This document shows, piece by piece, positions 30,115-36,450 of a stretch of DNA of 36,450 nucleotides (position 1 is its first letter; the number at the start of each line of letters is the position of its first letter). The position numbers and the translations under genes are program-made. The stretch is taken from the NCBI GenBank assembly GCA_905236815.1, contig CAJOPE010000052.1, positions 1 to 36,450 of the forward strand, written 5' to 3'. The notes under the pieces were generated by a model. That model was not told where the DNA came from. It did not search any database and worked only from the letters and a program-made list of their open reading frames with translations. This DNA comes from an uncultured Prevotella sp. Lineage in GTDB: Bacteria; Bacteroidota; Bacteroidia; Bacteroidales; Bacteroidaceae.

Positions 30115-30969
30115 TTATTTCTGCTTCAAATTGAATTTTCCTCTATATTCTCGTGGCGTCATGCCCAGTGTGCGCTTCACATATCGGGTGAAGTAGTTGG
30201 TGGTATTGAAATCCAATTGGTAGGCGATGTCGGTAATAGTCAGATCATCACGCTTCAGGAGTCGGGCGATTTCTTCTGCCGTGAAATAATCGATGTAGAA
30301 AGAGGCATTGTGTCCGGTTGCCTTGATGCAGCATTCTGACAGGTACTGAGACGTGATATGGAGTAGGGAGGCATAGCATTCCACCTTACGATTCTTGCGA
30401 TAATATCCTTGCTGTAATAGAGCGATAAACTGACGAGTGATGCGTGCGCTTTGGTCGATACCCGATAGTTCTTCTGCATGATAGCGTGAGTGGATGTCGT
30501 ACATGTCGAGCACCATCATCTCAATGCTTCGAGCCACCATCTCCGCATAATAGATATGGGTGAGACGACTGTGCTGCAGCTGTACTTCCGAAAAATCGTG
30601 GAGAATAGTCCTGGCTTCTTCTGCCGACATCTTGATCACAGGATTTTCTGCCATAGCCAGCAATCCTTTCATCTCATAATTGCTCTTAGGGAGTGAGATT
30701 CGCATAAATCGCTGTGAGATGATCACACTCTTCATGGTGAAGTCATCACTGATACGAATGTCATTTATCATTGTACGATTTGGCATGATAAGACAATCGT
30801 TAATTTCTGATTCCACCTGCTTATCACCAATCTTGAATGACATCTCCCCAGATGTAATGATGATGTGCAGACAAGTTCCGATAAAGCCGTCACTCATTGC
30901 GTCATAGATGTCATCAGTGAAAATCACGTCATCTTCCCTAAGAATATACCTTGAATTGTCATCTGCCAT
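30115..30969 (-). CDS. AraC-family transcriptional regulator
   Basis: I start at the ATG at 30969 (MADDNSRYILREDDVIF) because the -7 element at 30995-31002 lies between it and the earlier in-frame ATG at 31038. The 284-residue protein has an N-terminal cupin-like sensing half (about 15-150, LHIIITSGEMSFKIGDKQV) and a C-terminal AraC domain with two helix-turn-helix motifs (CYASLLHITSQYLSECCIKA; LTITDIAYQLDFNTTNYFTR, then TLGMTPREYR). It is divergent from the flavin reductase/alcohol dehydrogenase operon with about 180 bp between, so it probably controls that operon. The effector is unknown. Confidence 0.93.
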   Translation of the reverse strand: MADDNSRYILREDDVIFTDDIYDAMSDGFIGTCLHIIITSGEMSFKIGDKQVESEINDCLIMPNRTMINDIRISDDFTMKSVIISQRFMRISLPKSNYEMKGLLAMAENPVIKMSAEEARTILHDFSEVQLQHSRLTHIYYAEMVARSIEMMVLDMYDIHSRYHAEELSGIDQSARITRQFIALLQQGYYRKNRKVECYASLLHITSQYLSECCIKATGHNASFYIDYFTAEEIARLLKRDDLTITDIAYQLDFNTTNYFTRYVKRTLGMTPREYRGKFNLKQK

Positions 30970-30994
30970 GTGCGTACCTATTATATTATTGATG

Positions 30995-31002
30995 CAAATA
31001 TA
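30995..31002 (-). promoter_or_regulatory. -7 element of the AraC regulator gene
   Basis: TATATTTG on the minus strand fits TAnnTTTG. No TTTG is seen at the -33 position. The predicted start site near 30988 leaves a leader of about 20 nt to the chosen ATG. Confidence 0.5.
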
Positions 31003-31090
31003 GTAGTTATTCTGGATATTAAAAAGTAAAAACCGCAAAAAGTGACATTATTACCCGTTTTATTGTTATATCCCATAAGAAAAATACCAC

Positions 31091-31098
31091 TAATTTTG
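31091..31098 (+). promoter_or_regulatory. -7 element of the flavin reductase/ADH operon
   Basis: TAATTTTG fits TAnnTTTG, 50 bp upstream of the ATG at 31149. There is no TTTG at -33, so activation by the divergent AraC regulator is plausible. Confidence 0.5.
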
Positions 31099-31148
31099 CA
31101 ACCGTAAACGGATTATAATAATTGTACCCAGATAAAAACAAAAGAATT

Positions 31149-31718
31149 ATGAAGAAATTTGGACCTGCAGGTTGGTTGTTCCCAAAGCCTGTGATGATTA
31201 TTGGAACATACGATAGTAATGGCACACCAAACGCAATGAATGCAGACTGTGGTGGCTCATGGGACTATACTGAGATTTCGCTTTTCCTGGGCAAGAATCG
31301 TCAGACTACCCTTAACCTCTCAGAGAATGGTGATTTCACTCTTGCACTCGCCAATAAAGAGACCATGATTGCCTCTGACTTTGTAGGTATCACAAGTGGT
31401 TTCAGAGTAAAGGATAAGGTGGCTCGCACAGGCTGGAAGGTTGAGAAGGCACCAGACGTGAATGCCCCTCTCTTCACTAATTTCCCTATCACCCTCGAGT
31501 GCCGCATCCGCTCAGTGATGGAGGCTACAACAGATTCATGCTATCACGTGATTGCAGATATCGTTGGCGTGATCGTTGATGACAAATACGTAGGTGCTGA
31601 TGGTCGTCCTGATGTACAGAAGATGAATCTCATCTGTCACGAGACCATTCATCAGACATATATTCAGTTAGGACAGACTGCTGGTAAGGCATTCCGTGAA
31701 GGTACAAAATTAAAATAA
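31149..31718 (+). CDS. Flavin reductase-like FMN-binding split-barrel protein, copy 1
   Basis: The ATG at 31149 is preferred over the in-frame TTG at 31122. The 189-residue protein has the flavin reductase/flavoredoxin pattern: PKPVMIIGTYDSNGTPNAMN at the N-terminus, NGDFTLALAN in the middle, then DFVGITSGFRVKDKVARTGW. These proteins bind FMN non-covalently and move electrons from NAD(P)H or ferredoxin-like donors. It is the first gene of a three-gene operon, 7 bp before a paralogue. It is cytoplasmic, with no signal peptide. The physiological electron acceptor is unknown. Confidence 0.88.
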   Translation: MKKFGPAGWLFPKPVMIIGTYDSNGTPNAMNADCGGSWDYTEISLFLGKNRQTTLNLSENGDFTLALANKETMIASDFVGITSGFRVKDKVARTGWKVEKAPDVNAPLFTNFPITLECRIRSVMEATTDSCYHVIADIVGVIVDDKYVGADGRPDVQKMNLICHETIHQTYIQLGQTAGKAFREGTKLK

Positions 31719-31725
31719 TAAGATT

Positions 31726-32298
31726 ATGGCAAGAAAGAATATAGGTGCAAAACCTTACATCATGCCAATGCCGGTGATGATGTTGTCAAGTTATGATGAG
31801 AACGAGAAACCTACAGCCATGCTTGCTGTATGGGGTGGTATCAGCAATGAGACTGAGATCAGAATCACTGTAGCTGCTGAGCGACACACACTGAAAGGCA
31901 TCCTTGCCCGCCAGTCGTTCGTGGTAAGCATGGGTACTGTTGAGACCGCTACTCAGTGTGACTACCTCGGCATCACTCATGGCGCAAAGGTAGAGGATAA
32001 ATTCGAGCGTTCTGGTTTTCATACCACCAAGTCGGAATTCGTGGATGCTCCATTGATCGATGAGCTTCCTTTCGCAGTGGAGTGCCGCGTAAAGAGCTAT
32101 GATCCTGAGACATGGCAGCTGATTGGCGAGATTGTGAATGTAGGTCTCGACGAGAGCATTCTTGGCGAAAATGGTAAGGTATCATTCGATAAGTTCCACC
32201 CATTGGCATTCGACTGGATGACCAAGACTTATTTCGCCCTCGGCGAGAAGGCAGGCAATGCTTATAAAGACGGATTAGAGATTAGACAAAAGAAATAA
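31726..32298 (+). CDS. Flavin reductase-like FMN-binding split-barrel protein, copy 2
   Basis: A 190-residue paralogue of the preceding gene, sharing the PxPVMMLSSYDENEKPTAM pattern, then CDYLGITHGAKVEDKFERSG and ELPFAVECRVKSYD. The identity is moderate, so the duplication is old and the two may form a heterodimer or have different partners. It is 7 bp after copy 1 and 12 bp before the iron alcohol dehydrogenase gene, so they are translated together. A redox role with that enzyme is inference. Confidence 0.88.
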   Translation: MARKNIGAKPYIMPMPVMMLSSYDENEKPTAMLAVWGGISNETEIRITVAAERHTLKGILARQSFVVSMGTVETATQCDYLGITHGAKVEDKFERSGFHTTKSEFVDAPLIDELPFAVECRVKSYDPETWQLIGEIVNVGLDESILGENGKVSFDKFHPLAFDWMTKTYFALGEKAGNAYKDGLEIRQKK

Positions 32299-32310
32299 AA
32301 GAAAGATAAT

Positions 32311-33474
32311 ATGTTCAGTTTTCAGTTTTATATGCCAACGAAGGTCCTCTACGGAGCAGGCCAGTTGAAGAACCTTCACAAGGAGCAGTTGCCTGGTAAG
32401 AAGGCAATCGTAGTAACCTCAAACGGTAGCTCAACCAAGAAATATGGCTATCTCGATGCACTTACCAACGAGTTGACTCAGGCAGGTGTAGAGTATGTGG
32501 TATTTGATGAGGTTCGCGCCAATCCTACCCGTGAGAACTGCATGGATGGTGCTGCTAAGGCAAAAGCCGAAGGTTGCGATTTCGTAGTAGGTCTTGGTGG
32601 TGGATCAGTGCTTGATGCTTCAAAGATGATTGCGGGTATGATGACTAATGAGGGCGACCTCTGGGATTACTCACTCTCTGCACAGGGTGGCAAGAAGTGG
32701 TTTCCAAACAATGCAGCTCCTTTCGTAGCAGTGAGCATGAGTGCAGGTACAGGTAGTGAGATGGACTTTGGTGGCGTAGTATCTGATGATGCTCGTGGTG
32801 AGAAGACAGCGCTTTTCCATCCAAGTATGCAGCCAGTGATCTCGGTTGTAGATAGCGACCTCACACTGAGTGTTCCTGCTCATTTCACAGCTTTCCAGGG
32901 TATTGATGCATTCTTCCATGCAGCCGAGACTATGCTTAATAAGAACCTTCACCCAATGGCAGAGATGTTTGCCCTCAAGACTATCGAACTCGTAGCAGCA
33001 AACCTTCCTAAGGCTTATGCTGACGGTCAGGATCGTGAGGCTCGTGCAGCTGTTCATCTCGCTAGTTCATTGGCTGGTTATTATATGATGATCACTTCTG
33101 AGCACGCCATGGAGCATGCCATGGGATCGCATCACGAGAACCTTCCTCACGGAGCAGGTCTCTCCATGATTGCACCTGCTTACTTCGGTTTCTTTGCCGA
33201 TCGTCAGGCTGCAGAGGAGCCTATGAAGAAGATGGCTCGTGCTATGGGTGTAGAGAATCCACAGAGCGGCAAGGACTTCATCGCAGCCCTCAATGCATTG
33301 CTCAAGAAAATCAACTGCGATGAGCTGAAGATGAGTGATTACGGTATCACTGCTGAGGAGGTAAAACAGTGGCCTGAGGCACTTCACAAGGTATTGGGTG
33401 GTGACATCACAGCTGATCCACTTCCACTTTCAGATGCTGACTATCTTGCTATCTTTGAGGCAAGTTATAAATAA
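32311..33474 (+). CDS. Iron-containing alcohol dehydrogenase (YqhD/BDH-like)
   Basis: A 387-residue group III alcohol dehydrogenase. The N-terminal domain binds NAD(P)H through VGLGGGSVLDASK (93-105). Residues PFVAVSMSAGTGSEMD (137-152) form the conserved substrate/cofactor loop. Metal ligands by family pattern are D199 and H203 (GIDAFFHAAE), H269 (AMEHAMG) and H280 (LPHGAG). Such enzymes reduce aldehydes or ketones to alcohols. Full length, with no missing motif. It is the last gene of the operon with the two flavin proteins, and an intrinsic terminator follows. An aldehyde-detoxifying role is plausible but not shown by the sequence. Confidence 0.94.
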   Translation: MFSFQFYMPTKVLYGAGQLKNLHKEQLPGKKAIVVTSNGSSTKKYGYLDALTNELTQAGVEYVVFDEVRANPTRENCMDGAAKAKAEGCDFVVGLGGGSVLDASKMIAGMMTNEGDLWDYSLSAQGGKKWFPNNAAPFVAVSMSAGTGSEMDFGGVVSDDARGEKTALFHPSMQPVISVVDSDLTLSVPAHFTAFQGIDAFFHAAETMLNKNLHPMAEMFALKTIELVAANLPKAYADGQDREARAAVHLASSLAGYYMMITSEHAMEHAMGSHHENLPHGAGLSMIAPAYFGFFADRQAAEEPMKKMARAMGVENPQSGKDFIAALNALLKKINCDELKMSDYGITAEEVKQWPEALHKVLGGDITADPLPLSDADYLAIFEASYK

Positions 33475-33508
33475 AATTGGTACTAAGTATCAAAACAAAA
33501 ATATAAAA

Positions 33509-33550
33509 GGCTGATAGATGTGTTGAAATCTATCAGCCATTTTGTTTTTA
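33509..33550 (+). terminator. Intrinsic terminator of the flavin reductase/ADH operon
   Basis: A perfect 11-bp stem (GGCTGATAGAT / ATCTATCAGCC) with an 8-nt loop is followed by TTTTGTTTTT, 34 bp after the dehydrogenase stop. Confidence 0.92.
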
Positions 33551-33654
33551 CAAATTACCGACTTTGCGGGGGAACATCGGTAGACTGTTAGATATTGTTC
33601 CGAAAAGTGACATTCCCTTCCTCTTTATTACATGGCCGAATGATTCTGTTGTTG

Positions 33655-33662
33655 TATCTTTG
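33655..33662 (+). promoter_or_regulatory. -7 element of the NTF2-like gene
   Basis: TATCTTTG, an exact TAnnTTTG match, lies 25 bp before the ATG at 33688. No -33 TTTG is seen at the right spacing. Confidence 0.5.
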
Positions 33663-33687
33663 CAATCGAAAACAAAGATATAACGAT

Positions 33688-34134
33688 ATGAATACAAATT
33701 GGTATAAGAATGAAGAAATGAGACAGTTGGCTTCTAAGATTATCCAACTGGAAAAGGATGCACTTGACAGATGGTTCAAGGGAGACAGCTCTGGATACAG
33801 AGCGTTGTGGTCAAAGCATGATTTCAGCTATTTCGATAGTGTTTGCGATCATCGTGTAGACACTCATGAGGAGATTTCTGAGTTTGTGAAAGGTGCTGTA
33901 GATGGTAATCTCTTTGCTGAGAAGTATGATTTTCTGAATCCCCGCGTACAGTTTGGTGGCGACATGGCCGTGCTCACTTATCAGTTGCATGCCAATACCA
34001 ACCTGATCAACATGCACTACAACTGTATCGAGGTGTTCCGAAAGGAAGGCGAAGAGTGGCACGTGGTTCATTCTACGTGGTCATTTATCACACCTTTGCA
34101 GAACGATTTCGGCACAGTGAAGGAGATTGTATAA
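33688..34134 (+). CDS. NTF2-like (SnoaL/DUF4440-type) protein
   Basis: The start at 33688 lies downstream of a -7 element; the earlier in-frame start at 33595 would be upstream of it. The 148-residue cytoplasmic protein has the cone-shaped NTF2-like pattern: an N-terminal helix (QLASKIIQLEKDALDRWFKG), a central segment SYFDSVCDHRVDTHEEISEF, and C-terminal strands (DMAVLTYQLHANTN, HYNCIEVFRKEGEEWHVVHS, TWSF). The fold is used for small-molecule binding or as isomerases; no specific reaction can be assigned. It is followed 53 bp later by the broken AraC regulator. Confidence 0.82.
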   Translation: MNTNWYKNEEMRQLASKIIQLEKDALDRWFKGDSSGYRALWSKHDFSYFDSVCDHRVDTHEEISEFVKGAVDGNLFAEKYDFLNPRVQFGGDMAVLTYQLHANTNLINMHYNCIEVFRKEGEEWHVVHSTWSFITPLQNDFGTVKEIV

Positions 34135-34175
34135 GAATTAGGGTATTCAATTGCATACAAATAGGATTAATTCAT

Positions 34176-34183
34176 TAAATTTG
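34176..34183 (+). promoter_or_regulatory. -7 element directly before the broken AraC gene
   Basis: TAAATTTG fits TAnnTTTG but ends only 4 bp before the ATG at 34188. If used, transcription would begin at or near the start codon, giving a leaderless mRNA. The -33 region has only ATTG at 22 nt. Confidence 0.4.
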
Positions 34184-34187
34184 CAGT

Positions 34188-35063
34188 ATGAAAGTGATTC
34201 CGATATACAATTTCTACAAGCATAAGTATGGACAGGAACTACTTGTAGACGTGATTGATGTTGACAAAATGAAAGCCGACATCAAGCAGACTCCAGTGTA
34301 TATCACCACTTTCTACAGCATCATTCTCTTTACTGAGGGAGAAGAGGATATTGCTATCAATGGCAATCAGGTGAAGGTGAAGCCAGGTGTGGTGGTTTGT
34401 TCACGCCCTGGTGAGATTTGAAAATGGAATTCTGATACTCAGCTCAAAGGATTGCATCTGCTTTTTGAGGAGGAGTTTCTGCTGTCGTTTTTCAACGATT
34501 CGCTTTTCCTAAGTAAGTTCCCTTATCTGCAAGCCGACCGCAAGTCTCCTTTCCTCCTGCCAAGTAGCGATCTCTATAGTAAATTGAAGCAACTATACCT
34601 TGATATGCGTAAGGAGATTAATGAGCCAGCTGTGGAGAAAGACCAGCACATGCTTCGTGCATTGCTCTATGAGACATTGATGATATATAATCGCATTCCT
34701 GTTCTTGAGTCAGCTGCAAAGATCAAAGATGATATGCCGATGCTTCGCTTCATTGCCCAGTTCCAACAGTTGGTAGAGAGCAATTACAAGCAACAGCACG
34801 ATGTGGAGTTCTATGCCAATCAGCTTTGCATCACCTCAAACTATCTGAATAAGGTGGTGAAGCAGTCGCTGGGCATGACTACCAAACAGTATATTCTTTC
34901 ACGTATCATGACAGAAGCCAGGCGAATGCTCGACTACACTTCGCTCTCAGTGGCAGAAATCGCCCAGCATCTGCACTTTGAATCATCCACCTATTTCGTT
35001 CGCTTATTCCATCGTGTGGAAGGTGTGACACCGAATCAATATCGTGACAAGAATTACTTTTAA
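34188..35063 (+). pseudogene. AraC-family regulator interrupted by an in-frame TGA
   Basis: Codons from 34188 encode an N-terminal cupin-like sensing half (YNFYKHKYGQELLVDVIDV .. VKPGVVVCSRPGEI) that stops at TGA 34419-34421. The same frame then continues without a break as KWNSDTQLKGLHLLFEEEFL and through a complete C-terminal AraC domain (VEFYANQLCITSNYLNKVVK; VAEIAQHLHFESSTYFVRLF; GVTPNQYRD). Without the stop this is a normal regulator of 291 residues. TGA most likely replaces TGG (Trp), a single-base change. No good ATG follows soon after the stop, so the DNA-binding half is probably not made separately. A sequencing error cannot be excluded. Confidence 0.85.
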
Positions 35064-35072
35064 GCCGAGGAT

Positions 35073-35426
35073 ATGAATATTGAACAAGTAAGAGAATACG
35101 CCCTCACCTTGCCAGGAGTGACAGAGGATATGCCTTATGGTCCTGACTGGCTCATCTTCCGCATAGAAGGCAAGATCTTCCTGCACATCTGGCTGGAAGC
35201 CCCCGAAAAGACCTGTGCCGTGAAACTCCTGCCCGAAGTAGGAGCCGAACTTCGCGAGCAATACGATGCCATTCGTCCTGCCTATCATCTGAACAAGGTG
35301 CATTGGAGTGACATTCTCCTCGATGGCTATTTCTCAGATGAGCAGATACAAGCGTGGATCAAAGAATCGTATCTGCTTGTATTGGGCAAACTTCCTAAGC
35401 GACTGAGGGAGAAGTACGATCGTTAA
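35073..35426 (+). CDS. MmcQ/YjbR-family protein
   Basis: A 117-residue protein with the MmcQ/YjbR (CyaY-like DNA-binding fold) pattern: VREYALTLPGVTEDMPYGPD at the start, LIFRIEGKIFLHIWLE, then HLNKVHWSDILLDGYFSDEQ near the end with a final Lys/Arg-rich helix (LGKLPKRLREKY). It begins 9 bp after the broken AraC gene and may be co-transcribed with it. The biochemical function of this family is poorly defined. Confidence 0.92.
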   Translation: MNIEQVREYALTLPGVTEDMPYGPDWLIFRIEGKIFLHIWLEAPEKTCAVKLLPEVGAELREQYDAIRPAYHLNKVHWSDILLDGYFSDEQIQAWIKESYLLVLGKLPKRLREKYDR

Positions 35427-35671
35427 AATATATAGTAGTCTACCTGCTTTGAGGCTGAAATAGGTAGATTGTATGAACTTTTGAGACATGAAATGTGTTA
35501 TGAATTTGAAAATCAGAATATGACCGGCATACTAGCAGACTTGTCGATAGTTGGTATCGATTTACGACGACTGCTATGAAAAGTGAAAATATGAAAAAAT
35601 ATGGCAGATTGTGTAGTTAATAAAGTTTAAACATTTGCTCGTGTAGTGAGCTGTATTTTCATTTTTTTTCT

Positions 35672-35679
35672 TATTTTTG
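35672..35679 (+). promoter_or_regulatory. -7 element of the small coiled-coil gene
   Basis: TATTTTTG fits TAnnTTTG and lies 40 bp before the ATG at 35720, in a T-rich run. No -33 TTTG at the right spacing. The rest of the 293-bp spacer (35427-35719) holds only a 7-bp hairpin (35439-35468) without a T-tract. Confidence 0.45.
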
Positions 35680-35719
35680 AAGTAGAAAATTAATATATTC
35701 ACTTTAAAAATAAAACACT

Positions 35720-36031
35720 ATGTCAAAGACAATCGACCTTCAGATTGAAAAGAGTAATTTGTTGATAAACACCCTGAAACGTAGATTTTCAGAGGTTGAA
35801 GACAAAGGAATTAGGATGAGTGAGCTTAGAGATTTGAGTGCTCAGTTGGAAAAGCTTCAGGCTTCAAGCAAGCAGACTGAAGAGATGAGAGAAAGGCTCT
35901 CTGCTCAGGTTCATACAACCAACAATATCCTTGCTCAAGTAAAGGAAAAGTACAAGAATATTAAAGAGGTGGTTCGTGTGAATTACCGACAAGACCAATG
36001 GATTCATTTTGGCGTTTTAGATAAGCGCTGA
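35720..36031 (+). CDS. Small coiled-coil protein of unknown function
   Basis: A 103-residue protein, almost all helical and charged, with heptad-like spacing (LRDLSAQLEKLQASSKQ; MRERLSAQVHTTNNILAQVK). It has no signal peptide or membrane segment. The short C-terminal YRQDQWIHFGVLDKR is the only non-helical part. It stands alone between its own -7 element and a terminator. I do not recognise a family; an oligomeric cytoplasmic adaptor is one possibility. Confidence 0.7.
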   Translation: MSKTIDLQIEKSNLLINTLKRRFSEVEDKGIRMSELRDLSAQLEKLQASSKQTEEMRERLSAQVHTTNNILAQVKEKYKNIKEVVRVNYRQDQWIHFGVLDKR

Positions 36032-36054
36032 GTCATACCTATATAATTTACATT

Positions 36055-36089
36055 GGGGGACGCCTGCGTGAAGCAGACTTCCCCCTTTT
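36055..36089 (+). terminator. Intrinsic terminator after the coiled-coil gene
   Basis: The stem GGGGGA / TCCCCC with an inner CTGC / GCAG helix and GTGAA loop is followed by TTTT. It lies 24 bp after the stop and between convergent reading frames. Confidence 0.75.
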
Positions 36090-36114
36090 CTACCTATTGA
36101 AGAATATGATGCGA

Positions 36115-36305
36115 TTATTTCATTGTTGACATAAACCAATGTACAAGATCAATGTTGCGATGGTCATTCAGACGATGGTCTTTATCAAGAGCTTGAATCT
36201 GTTGCATCTCATCATCTGTCAGCTCAAAATCGAAGCCATTAAGATTCTCCTGCATGCGTTCCACATAAGTTGACTTAGGAATAACGACAATTATGCTAAA
36301 AGAAC
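36115..36305 (-). pseudogene. C-terminal fragment of an aldo/keto reductase, cut by an insertion sequence
   Basis: On the minus strand the frame ending at the stop 36115-36117 reads IIVVIPKSTYVERMQENLN, GFDFELTDDEMQQIQALDKD and a final HWFMSTMK. IPKST..ER..EN is the conserved NADPH-binding loop near the C-terminus of aldo/keto reductases. Only about 62 codons are left, because the insertion sequence end begins at 36306. The remainder of the gene should lie beyond the far end of that element, outside the window. Confidence 0.85.
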
Positions 36306-36450
36306 GTGAGTTCGACGAAATATAACTGTCTGAAAATTTGGTGATTAGCGAAGATTGTTGTATTTTTATAGTGCAAAAATTAAAGTAAAAACAACAATAA
36401 TCGCTATGATCACCAAGGACAAAGTTACAGAAATATTTTGTTTAGCAGAT
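36306..36450 (+). mobile_element. Left end of an insertion sequence (IS982-like, partial)
   Basis: It begins GTGAGTTCGACGAAATAT, identical to the remnant at 29325, and leads 100 bp later into a transposase start. It interrupts an aldo/keto reductase gene. It continues past the window edge, so the right end and target duplication cannot be seen. Confidence 0.75.
36406..36450 (+). CDS. Transposase N-terminus (partial at window edge)
   Basis: The first 15 codons are MITKDKVTEIFCLAD, which matches the start of a DDE transposase group common in Bacteroidota, as far as I recall of the IS982 type. The rest is outside the window. The family name rests on memory of this short motif and is uncertain; that it is a transposase is supported by the shared IS end upstream. 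Confidence 0.65.
   Translation, partial: MITKDKVTEIFCLAD

Noticed and set aside
34419..34421. In-frame TGA as selenocysteine or programmed readthrough
   Set aside because: AraC regulators do not use selenocysteine, the position suits Trp, and no SECIS-like hairpin is evident after the codon.

Overview
The window looks like a chromosomal segment of a gut or oral Bacteroidota, most probably Prevotella/Segatella (S. copri-like). The reasons are SusC/SusD pairs, a hybrid two-component regulator, a DUF4249 lipoprotein, a C10 (streptopain-type) protease with BspA-like repeats, and several good matches to the Bacteroidota promoter (TTTG, 19-20 nt, TAnnTTTG). Genus assignment is inference from gene content.

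Region 1 (292-8441, minus strand) reads as one operon transcribed right to left from a good promoter at 8538-8569: a TonB-dependent outer-membrane receptor with an unusual N-terminal domain, a DUF4249 lipoprotein, a secreted macroglobulin-like protein, and a secreted C10 cysteine protease. This looks like a locus that couples extracellular proteolysis to TonB-dependent uptake.

Region 2 (8700-28370) is a polysaccharide utilisation locus (PUL). A hybrid two-component sensor/regulator (minus) diverges from susC-like, susD-like, a third surface lipoprotein, then CE1 esterase, GH3, GH3, CE1 esterase and a carboxylesterase, ending in an intrinsic terminator. The middle of the locus is a mirrored CE1-GH3/GH3-CE1 pair. 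Three TTTGAACA direct repeats spaced 20 and 22 bp lie between the regulator and susC and are good operator candidates. No endo-acting hydrolase is present, so the substrate is probably an already short, ester-decorated glycoside such as a feruloylated or acetylated oligosaccharide (inference).

A family of short G/C-rich palindromic repeats, some inside a composite repeat of about 68 bp, is scattered through the spacers of regions 1 and 2 and forms a decayed tandem array at 26480-26690.

Region 3 (28652-36450) is accessory. It holds a small lipoprotein, an IS-end remnant, a hairpin-rich spacer with a 31-residue hydrophobic peptide gene that has its own promoter and terminator and a possible 3'-overlapping antisense RNA (candidate type I toxin-antitoxin), and an AraC regulator divergent from a flavin reductase/flavin reductase/iron alcohol dehydrogenase operon. 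After these come an NTF2-like protein, an AraC regulator broken by an in-frame TGA, an MmcQ/YjbR protein, a small coiled-coil protein, and an aldo/keto reductase fragment cut by an insertion sequence that runs off the right edge.

All calls come from reading the sequence and its translations; no database search was run.
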